Origin: Dictyophora rubrovolvata
Lineage: Eukaryota; Basidiomycota; Agaricomycetes; Phallales; Phallaceae
DNA length: 64,000 nt
Assembly (NCBI GenBank): GCA_029959195.1
Contig: CP114117.1
Coordinates: forward strand, 2,976,001-3,040,000
Reading direction: 5' to 3'
Translations under genes and position numbers: made by a program
In this document: piece by piece, positions 45,719-64,000 of the stretch
How positions within the stretch are numbered: position 1 is the first letter of the stretch
Layout: each line of letters begins with the position of its first letter
Notes under the pieces: model-generated
The model's database searches: none
What the model saw: only the letters and a program-made list of their open reading frames with translations
What the model was told of the DNA's origin: nothing

Positions 45719-48700
45719 ATGTCGTCGCCGGATTATGTTCGCGTTTCCTACCTGATACCGCCCCCTACCTCTCCTCCTCCTAGATTAACACTACCTTCTT
45801 TGGGAACAAACAGAAATGGCTCAATCCGCCCTTTACTCGTATCGTATCCCTCGTCATCATCCAAACGCGGCAATAAACAATCCAAGTCTCTGAATGTTCT
45901 CTCCCACGGATATCAGCCCAGACATAGATTAGGCGTTTCCTCCCTTGTCCTTGACTCTCTCACATGCTTGCGGGGAAACAATTGTCCAAAAGGAATTCTC
46001 TATAGTGGCGGTCGCGATGGTCAAATTATTGCCTGGGACCTATCACTGAAGACCCGCAAAAAGCACCAAATAAATGGTTATCCGAAAAACAGCTCAGGCT
46101 ATTCCAGAGACCGTTGGGAGGCCTTGACAGGTTGGAGCGATGATTTTACAGATGATGGAGACGAAGAAGACGCAATGGAGATGGATGGGGATGTTCACGG
46201 TGATGTCGTGAATTTCAGCACTACAAAAGCTCGAAGGGCTACTCAAGTCTCTGAGTCGATCCATTCTGAAGATGTCTGGGAACTTGATCCTGATCTCAGC
46301 CATACACAACACCCGACGTTCAGACAATCGGTCCAAATTCATAATGATTGGATCAATGATATTCTCCTTTGTAATGCTAATCAGACTGGTCAGTTTCTTT
46401 TCTTGATATTTGCTGTGTTCAATTGACAGTTCTTATCTGTGAATAGTAATGTCTGCTTCATCTGATGGTTCCGTCCGCGCATGGTCTCCCCATGCCTCGA
46501 CACCTACCGATCCAGCAGTAGTTGGCGTTCATGATGATTACGTCCGGTGTCTAGCTACAAGGTAGATGTGCTCAAGTTTCGTCTCTTGGATGCCCTTTAC
46601 GCCTCTACTTAGTTCATACCAACCTTGGGTTGCTTCTGGGTCATTCGATAGAACCATAAAACTGTGGGATTGTTCGCGGGCCATTTCAGCTACTTCAAGT
46701 CACAACAACAACAACAACAAGTCTGCTCCATCCCCATCACCGCTGTCCACGCTCTCTCTCCCTTCACCTTCTCAGAAGGCAAGTATTTATGCAATCGCCA
46801 CCGATAAGTTTGGGACAGTTATAGGTAATACTTCTTTTCTATTACACCGTTTGGATGTGTCCAAATGCAAGTTCTTAGCATCTGGTTCCCCGGAGAGGAT
46901 AGTACGCGTATGGGATCCTAGATCTGGGAAAAAGGTTGCGAAATTAGTTGGACACACGGATAACATTCGTGCTATTGTGTTAAGTGACGACGGTCAATAT
47001 GTTCGTGACTCAATTACCTATTGCCGCTCAACATTATACTAACTAGTCATCTTTCAGGCACTTACAGGCTCTGCGGATGGTACGGGGAATGAATATAGTC
47101 GTGATTCATACTGAATTTTTCACTTTTAGCATCAATTAAACTTTGGTCTTTGGGGTCTCAGCGCTGCCTCCATACATTCGCTCATCACACAGAATCTGTT
47201 TGGGCATTATGGTCCCAGCATCCATCTTTAGAAATCTTCTACTCTGGAGATAGAAGCGGTATTGTGTGCAGAGTGGATGTAGAAGGATGCAACACCATCG
47301 ACGAAGGCGAATGTTTGGTCATCTGCAATACCACCCGTCAGCCAGAAGATCCCCCTGACATAGATGGCGCTTCTAGTGAGATCCTTCGAGTTCATGATGG
47401 TGCTGGCATAAACCGCATTGCTGCCGTGGACGATCGATTCATCTGGACTTCTACTAGTGCTTCCGATATCAAACAATGGAAAACTCCACCACGGAGGTCC
47501 CAACGGGATATACTGTCAGAAAATTCTTCTAGACGACCTAGCGGTACTTCAGCCGCGCAGTCTCAGAGTATGGGGTTAGATGGCCATATATCTTTATATG
47601 TCCAGTCTGTTGAAGAACGTAACACGGCCCCTTCGAGTCACCCTGATCTAATTTCTCAAGATGAGCATACTTCGTATGGCATTCCTTATCATTCTTTAGT
47701 CAAACTTGTTTCGCCAAGTGATACCTATATTGGAGGTGGCTATCGTCCTCAAGGAAAACGAGAGGCTGATGTTGCAACTCTCTATTCCGCTGCTAGTATT
47801 AAAAGCATCCCAACCTTTGGTATCCGCTCAGGCACATCAGCTATCTCGCCAGGCTCTCCAAACGGTGATTCTTTTGCTTATCCCTCAACCCTAAGCCCCG
47901 TCTTCGCTTCCCCTCGTACAGAGGTGAATTGGATCTCGACGCCTCGTACAGAATATGAAAGCAGAGATCTCGCTGCTATCGCCGTTCCCTTGGAGTCCGA
48001 GCCTGTCTCTATTATTCAGGGAGAGTATGGATATGTCCGATCGATTGTATTAAACGACCGAATGCATGCTTTGACGATTGATACATCTGGTTGTATTGCC
48101 GTTTGGGACATCATAAGGTAAGTTGTGGCCTTTGGTCTAATACTTTCATTTTGATCGATATAAACCAATAGATGTCAATGTGTAGGATACTATGACCGGA
48201 ACGACATCCTGGCTGCTTTTGGCTCCCCAAGTACGGATGCGGGTACAGAATCCGAGAACGATTTTCATAGTCCACGCGAGCTACTGGAAGTAGTACGTGA
48301 ACGTATAGAAGGAGAATGTGTTATATCCCCATGGTCCACTGTCGACACTCGCATCGGAAATTTGACAGTTCATCTTTCAGAAAAGTGCTTCGAGACTGAA
48401 ATCTATGCTGACGAGGCTGGATACGGGAATGAACGTCCATTTGATACTGAGCAACGACGTATGTAACTGTCCGCAACTTTTCCAATACTCTAGTTTTGAC
48501 TCCATTGACTTAGTCAACGTGGCAAAATGGATACTTGCTAATTTATTTGACTATTTCATACGTGAAGAAGCGAAAACGCATCACCAGGTGCTTCCTAGCA
48601 CTAATTCCTCGCATCGACGCCACATACCTATCGAAGAAAAAAACTATACAAAAGAAGAAAGAACTTGGAGCTCGAACAAGACTATATCTGTTTCCGTCAA

Positions 48701-49969
48701 TGCACCCTCGATGATTCCAGCCATACCTATATCTAAATCTATCGACAACGACACTTTTCTCACTCCTGTTCCTTCTGTTACTACTCCAGTGGTCAGACCG
48801 CGATTATCAAGTGATGCTCCCCTATCACCCAAGAATATCAGTACGAAAGACACCGATTACTTTAACTCGAAATTTAGAAGGGGATCCATTGTCAGTAGTG
48901 TATCTGATGACTTTTCCGGGTGGGGTGGCCCTGGTACCACTAAAGATGCAAATACGCTGTTGACACCTTCAGTGATACCAAGTTCTCCTGGTGGCGGCGG
49001 CCTCATGGGTAAACTGCGGCAGTTTGGAAAAGGCTCTAAACGACCTTCTACAGGAGACGTCGCCACCATATCTGTCCCAGTTGCCGTTACGCCTGGAGCT
49101 CAAGAGTCAGAAGGAAAAGTGTGTCTCCATCCTTTCACGAAATGATCTTATTCTAATTGGTTTGTTATTAGGAAGATCCAAGTCGTGGTCATGTAGAAAC
49201 CGAGCAGTCGACGTATCTTCATTCCCTCGCCACTCAAGGACTCCACACCCCTTCGACATCCGATGCCCCGCCGCTGCATTTACCACCCGAGACTCAAATT
49301 ATCTTCGCCTCTGAGACCCAAGCTGGATGGATCAATATCTATCGCGGTTCCGTTAGAAGCACTGGTTATGACATACATTTGCTGGAAACCACCATGCCAC
49401 TTTGGTTAATGCAATATCTCTTGGGCAACAAGGTGCCAATAGTGCCCAATATCAAGTTTAGTTTCGGAATAGCGTTGTGGTCAGGTAGTAACAATTCTAG
49501 CGATTCAGCATCAAATCCGTGAGATCTGACAATATATTTGTTCCATTCTACGCACTCACGTGTTAATGCATAGACCTTCAAGATTGACCGCCAACCGTTT
49601 CCTTCGAGTGAGGAAAATTTTGGCTTACGTGGGTGACGACGGTATCGATACCTTTATATACGTATTGATTTCTTTTAAAAGGTTCAGGATAAAATTGACA
49701 AACCTCCTTCACGCTCTGGTTCTCGTACTGGTTCGATATCAAGCGCCACTCCACGGTCTTCTGTAGATGGTTCAAGGAAAGTATTGGCAGCGACATCACA
49801 TTCAAGTAGTTCTCTTTCGGACACCCCTAGACGTACTCGACCCGAAGACACATATGAGTTGCTGTGCAACGACGTCGTTCTCCCTCTGAACATGACCCTA
49901 GCAACTATTCGACATTATATCTGGCGTTCTGGAAACGAACTATTACTTTTTTACAGAAGAAAGCATTAA
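45719..49969 (+). CDS. WDR48/UAF1-like WD40 protein
   Basis: Seven-bladed WD40 protein related to UAF1/WDR48 (Bun107 in fission yeast), an activator of ubiquitin-specific proteases in DNA repair and endosomal traffic. Blades include '[14 protein letters not shown]' with '[19 protein letters not shown]', '[15 protein letters not shown]', '[16 protein letters not shown]', '[20 protein letters not shown]' and '[16 protein letters not shown]'. After the propeller come a Ser/Pro-rich linker, '[19 protein letters not shown]' and the family's C-terminal ubiquitin-like (DUF3337) part: '[17 protein letters not shown]' and '[20 protein letters not shown]' with '[16 protein letters not shown]'. The stop is at 49967-49969. 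About 1,150 residues; the long linker (48,600-49,350) is expanded compared with animal proteins. Around ten introns. Confidence 0.88.
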
Positions 49970-50109
49970 TTATTATGTCCATTATATGTAATGATAAAGT
50001 ATTCGTTATATTATGCAAATATTATCGCCTCAGGCTTTCCTATCAGTCCAACTTACGTAACTTGAGTTGCCAGTCGCAGGCGTCTTGCACTGCTTGCTTT
50101 AGACAAGCC

Positions 50110-57232
<7,123 letters not shown>

Positions 57233-57371
57233 GCAATCCGAGTATCTTAATTTATGTTCGAAACTCGCCTTGAAGTTTGGAATTATTTATTTAGCTATTG
57301 CCAGTTACAAGTAAAGGACTGCTATTACTATTCTAATAGATTACGTAATCTTTACCCGTTTTTCTTGAAAA

Positions 57372-60286
<2,915 letters not shown>

Positions 60287-60635
60287 CCAACCTATATGGG
60301 AAAGGGTAGTCTCATCCCTTTAATTCAGTAGAAAGCATCTATAGAGATTAAGTAAACGTATAATGGGCAGTCCAAAGATTAGAAGAGTTGGTGTCAAACA
60401 TAGAAGTGTATTAACCACGTCAAATTCATTCGTCAATAGCTTCTTGTCTTCTGCCTCGTCCAAGGTGGTTTTAGTTACGATAAATGAGAACTGACAGAGG
60501 ATAACCATGCATATGGGTTTTAGATTGGATTATAACAAATACAAAAGCGATAATGGCGATACTCCGGTAAATGAAGATCTGACTATGTCCAGCTTAGAAA
60601 CGAGTTAAATACTTGACGCTCATTAAACACACCAT
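60287..60635. other. Intergenic, convergent 3' ends
   Basis: About 350 bp, AT-rich, between the stops of MEF1 and the small membrane protein. It should hold both 3' ends. No gene seen; a 62-codon minus-strand frame (60320-60508) has no support. Confidence 0.45.
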
Positions 60636-61250
60636 CTAATCCAATACCCCGGGCCCAGTTTCAGCGGGATCATCGAACGTAGACAACAGTCCGATACTGT
60701 TTTTGAGCCTGCTTTGCGTGTTGTCCTCATCCCCTCCTACTAGTATATTGACCGCATCATCGCTCTGGGTTGCTTCAGCTGCGGACACGGAGCTCAAGCT
60801 AGCAAGTGGCAGGTGTTCTCGGACCGCTTGAGCAATCGCAGAAGCTAAATCTCGAGAAGGAAGCCCAAGTGCTTCAGCCAACGCTTTGATGTTATCTTCA
60901 ACGCTCATTCGAGGACATTCCGCGTCGACTGACGATGTCCTGGCCGCATTGTTGTTGGCACCATTGGAGCTGCTTCTACTAGTAGTTGGGTTTTCGCCCA
61001 ATCTTCCGAGTAACAGTCTGCTCCATCCACCGGCCATTGTTTTCCATTGTAAAATGCGGTAAACGTTGAAGCATATGAAGGCGACTAGGAGCACGGAGAA
61101 AATGTAGATGAACTTGTTGAAAGGGATTTTGTAGCCAGGTAGTGAGGTCTTGTGTTTCGCTGTTGCTTTGCCCTTTCTCGATGGTGGAAGATCGTTTGAT
61201 TTAGAGACAGTATTGGTCGACATGGTATTACCTCTTCTCCTGGAGGACAT
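60636..61250 (-). CDS. Single-pass membrane protein, hypothetical
   Basis: An uninterrupted 204-codon frame with ATG at 61248-61250. It starts with a basic, Ser-rich segment (MSSRRRGNTMSTNTVSK), then one strong membrane helix 'FIYIFSVLLVAFICFNVYRI' (about residues 48-67). The remaining 130 residues are polar, with a possible short helix 'EDNIKALAEALGLPSRDLAS' and 'AIAQAVREHLPLASL'. The orientation suggests a short cytosolic N-terminus, like a type II or tail-proximal protein. I do not recognise the family. Being single-exon is unusual among its intron-rich neighbours. Composition and ATG context make it likely real. Confidence 0.65.
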   Translation of the reverse strand: MSSRRRGNTMSTNTVSKSNDLPPSRKGKATAKHKTSLPGYKIPFNKFIYIFSVLLVAFICFNVYRILQWKTMAGGWSRLLLGRLGENPTTSRSSSNGANNNAARTSSVDAECPRMSVEDNIKALAEALGLPSRDLASAIAQAVREHLPLASLSSVSAAEATQSDDAVNILVGGDEDNTQSRLKNSIGLLSTFDDPAETGPGVLD

Positions 61251-61693
61251 GCTCTATTTAACTGAACCCGCGTTCATGAGGTAGTGAAAGTGGAAGTGAC
61301 GTATTGTGTTTGTGACGTCATGTTATGCCCTAATCTGTTATGAACCATGTAGAAAGGACAATATATGAAAAGATCCACGTTCAGAGGAAAAAACGCTATG
61401 TTACATACAACAAAACCTCCAAACAATACAAAGTTTTATCCTATCCACGACTGGACCGAAACGTCTGATACATTCAGGGATAAACAAAACCGAGACACGT
61501 ATGAGATAAGTATCCAGCAGAAAACAAGGTGCAGGATATGTTATGGGTAGCAATGGTAACAACGACAAAAAACAATTTAGAGAGCAAAAATCAAGAAAAC
61601 AGACAGCACGATTGAAAGCTATTGATGAAAAAGCCAAGAAAAAAACAACAGGAGAGGATATAATCCAACGACATAGAAAAGACAGTGAGGTGC
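61251..61693. other. Intergenic stretch
   Basis: About 440 bp between the membrane-protein start and the WOPR-gene stop. It contains TGACGTCA-like sequence just upstream of the start (GTGACGTATTG and GTGACGTCATG, 61297-61323), again a possible bZIP site. The A-rich remainder (61550-61690) shows no supported gene. Confidence 0.4.
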
Positions 61694-63247
61694 TTAATGA
61701 GAGGTATTTAATTCTTGAGAACTAGCTTCGCCGGGTCTTTGGGGATCCTCGTCATCTTCAGAAGACACACGGCGCCATACAGCGGCAGGATAATATGGCA
61801 TTGACATCATTCCATTCGTCGTAACGAGAGCATACGAAGAAGGAGCGGTATTTTCTCCATTGACGCTACCGTTAGTAACGTTACCGTTTATCTGGAGTGG
61901 AAAGGAAGAAAAGGGTATGGCTTGGGAAGAAGAATGCCCGGCAGAAAAGAAACCTGGTACATGGAAGTAATTTGCAGCTTGAACAGGAATGGTTTGCACA
62001 CCATGAACGCCATGAAAGCTGGGATAGGCATTCGGATCAATACCGCCCGTGGAAAGGGAAGATGTTGTGGGGCTAGGCAAAGGGGAGTCACCGTCGCGAG
62101 ACTGACCACCCTTTACTCCCTCTCCGCTGGTAGAATTGTCCCCGGTGTGTGAACGTGCTCTTCGTTGAGATTTAGACGAATTGTCACCATAAGGTTCATA
62201 TCGCTTTGTTGCAAGGCGCTTGTTCGGATTGGAGGAACTGCTCTCTCTGGATAGCCCATTCCCTCCTACCTTGGGAGATTCGGGATCATCTGCTTCGCCT
62301 CTGGGCACGTACCGTATGAGTATCACATGACAATACAGAGAGAGAGCAAATCAAGACCGAAAGATTACCTGTAGCGAGGAATGCCTTCGGCGTCATATTC
62401 GACACGGGGCGGGACACGGAAATGAGTTTTCTCCAAATAATCGGGACTAATTTCGAGCGCTGCCAGCTCGGGAAGGGAGGATGGAGTTCTTAAACGACCC
62501 ATGCTAATGTCTTCGGCTTTGTAGTAAGAAATAAGATGCTGAGAAACGCCCCCAATTGAGAGAGAAAACGTCTAAAGGGTATTGACCGAGTTAAGACAAA
62601 GCCGTAAAAGGGTACCGCATGGAAGAATCTAACCTTCTTCATCATTCCCTGAGACTTGAACTTCTTACTATTGGTCAAACTGCCATATAAAGATCGTTCG
62701 CGGTTTCGATCTACGTCGGCGGCTTCCGTGCTCTTCGGACGGGACAGCGTGGAGGATTCATTCCGGAGGGCTGAGCCACCTTCATTAACGAGAATAGAAG
62801 GCACATGGCTTGTTGGAGCTTGAGACCGTTGGGATCCACGCAAATTAGTCTTCTTATCAGTTTCTCGGTAAATCTAGAACAAACAGAAACATATGGATAC
62901 ATAAATAAGCCAAGTCTTAAGTTTCGATACAGCACGCCAAAGATGCGTTCGGGTGTACAAACCAGGAAGTTTCCCAATATGCGACTGGGGCTCCAATAAA
63001 AACCATCGGTCCAACGTTTGATACCGCTTTCATCTTCGTCGAAAACGAAAACGGACCCGGAACTAATCATTTTTCGCTCTGAATCTACCAAGCGTCGAGT
63101 GACTCTTGGGATTATGCCACGGCGCGCCGCCTCGAGGATTAAGAGTGCGTCGCCAGTCGTCTCGATCCACCCAGTCCATGGCGGCTCAGGACAGGACGTC
63201 GCACCCTCGCCTTGGATGGAGGGGGAAGGCGATGGTGTTTGATCCAT
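61694..63247 (-). CDS. WOPR-family transcription regulator (Gti1/Pac2/Wor1 type)
   Basis: DNA-binding master regulator family controlling morphology and development in fungi. WOPRa: 'WTGWIETTGDALLILEAARR' then 'GIIPRVTRRLVDSERKMISS' and 'GSVFVFDEDESGIKRWTDGF' with 'YWSPSRILGNFLVY'. WOPRb: 'GSLTNSKKFKSQGMMKKTFS' and 'LSIGGVSQHLISYYKAEDIS', then 'LRTPSSLPELAALEIS'. These pair as two globular regions joined by a Ser-rich loop (about residues 110-150). The C-terminal half is disordered, Ser/Asn/Gly-rich, ending ...SSQELNTSH. The start is the ATG at 63245-63247. Three introns. About 450 residues. It sits beside a long upstream region, typical for developmental regulators. Confidence 0.92.
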
Positions 63248-64000
63248 TTATACAATGGTACTGCCACATATCAACGTAAGATAACGACGAAATAAAAATT
63301 TAAAAAATTTAAAAAATAAAATAAAATTATATACCAAAAAAATATAAGAAAACAAGCTATACAGCAGGGTCAAAGCAAGTCGCTACATGATGGTAGGGTT
63401 CGCAAAAAGATTAGGTTCAGCAAAAAAACCAACAAGGTTAAACTTTACGACTCACGGAAGAGGAGGTTGAAAACGGGGTTCGTTATCAGAGGACTCTGTT
63501 GTTGCGGACCTCCAAATTAAAGCTCAGAACATCCGACGACAGCATTCCATGATATTCCGGCCAATTACATGGTTTGTTTTTTGATTTTCGCTTGAACGTA
63601 CGGAAACAACCGCGTCAGTTGGGTCGACGTTTTTACAAATACACTATTTATTCTTGTGGCATTTAAAATCTCGAGTCTTGAGCTTGATTCATTGCCGGGC
63701 ATCCGCATAACCTTATTTTATTTTTTGGTTTTTATAACCTTATTACTATTAAACGGCCAAGCGCTTGGTTGTTCTTTTTTTCAACACGTGTGACATTCTC
63801 GGGATTACAAACTGTAAACAGAGGCCGCGGTGAGCAGGCTACCTGTAAAGAAAACTAATGGATAAGTGTACGCATGCGATGCTTCGCATCTTAATCATAA
63901 AGCATGGAGTCCTGATAGTGGCGCTTCTGTCAATAACTTGAAAAACGAAATTAAATTCATTGAATTCTAATTCCACCAGACAGCTCGAGAGCGAATCGAG
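63248..64000. other. Upstream region of the WOPR gene
   Basis: 750 bp to the window edge with no coding signal. A 40-bp A/T-only tract (63296-63334, blocks of TTTAAAAAA) lies about 50 bp above the start codon. Further out are T-rich runs (63714-63733, 63770-63782). Such tracts often exclude nucleosomes at fungal promoters; the role here is inferred. Confidence 0.45.

Overview
This window looks like nuclear DNA from a mushroom-forming basidiomycete (Agaricomycetes). The genes are close together and cut by many 45-80 nt GT-AG introns. One gene encodes a DUF6535 membrane protein, a family I know only from Agaricomycetes, and the core genes (POB3, CCH1, SAC3, WOPR regulator) are of fungal type. 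I rebuilt exon chains by reading splice sites by eye, so gene ends are firmer than some internal junctions.

Positions 1-16,100 hold mostly housekeeping genes with an RNA-metabolism flavour: an exosome cofactor (C1D/Lrp1 type), a PIN-domain protein, tRNA-Glu(CUC), the KEOPS kinase BUD32, prefoldin subunit 5, the mRNA-export factor SAC3, an epsin, the exosome subunit RRP42 and a Ras GTPase. BUD32/PFD5 and SAC3/epsin are divergent pairs with only 61 and 115 bp between start codons.

Positions 16,600-28,100 are more metabolic: a GPI-anchored six-hairpin glycosidase-like protein, a duplicated ABM-like dimeric barrel protein, a PhzF-family enzyme, the 9.5 kDa complex I subunit, a 5-oxoprolinase-like protein with only the HyuA half, and an intact cytochrome P450.

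Positions 29,200-36,500 contain the DUF6535 gene and, from 49 bp upstream of its start codon, a nest of transposable elements. A degraded Tc1/mariner element was hit by at least three insertions that look like solo LTRs (TG...CA ends, 5-bp target duplications where readable). Two of these were in turn hit by members of another LTR-like family. The arithmetic of the nested insertions is consistent: 924 - 512 - 5 = 407 bp, against 406 bp for the uninterrupted copy.

Positions 36,600-40,900 hold a secreted GH35 beta-galactosidase on the minus strand, with a 12-nt micro-exon at the catalytic motif. From 41,700 to 60,300 five plus-strand genes follow in close order: POB3 (FACT), a MAGE/NSE3 protein (SMC5/6), a WDR48/UAF1-like protein, the calcium channel CCH1 and mitochondrial EF-G. 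The window ends with a small membrane protein and a WOPR (Gti1/Pac2/Wor1) transcriptional regulator with a long AT-rich upstream region. I found no CRISPR array, no secondary-metabolite cluster and no clear novel defence or conflict system. The most unusual items are the element nest abutting the DUF6535 gene, the HyuA-only 5-oxoprolinase and the micro-exon.
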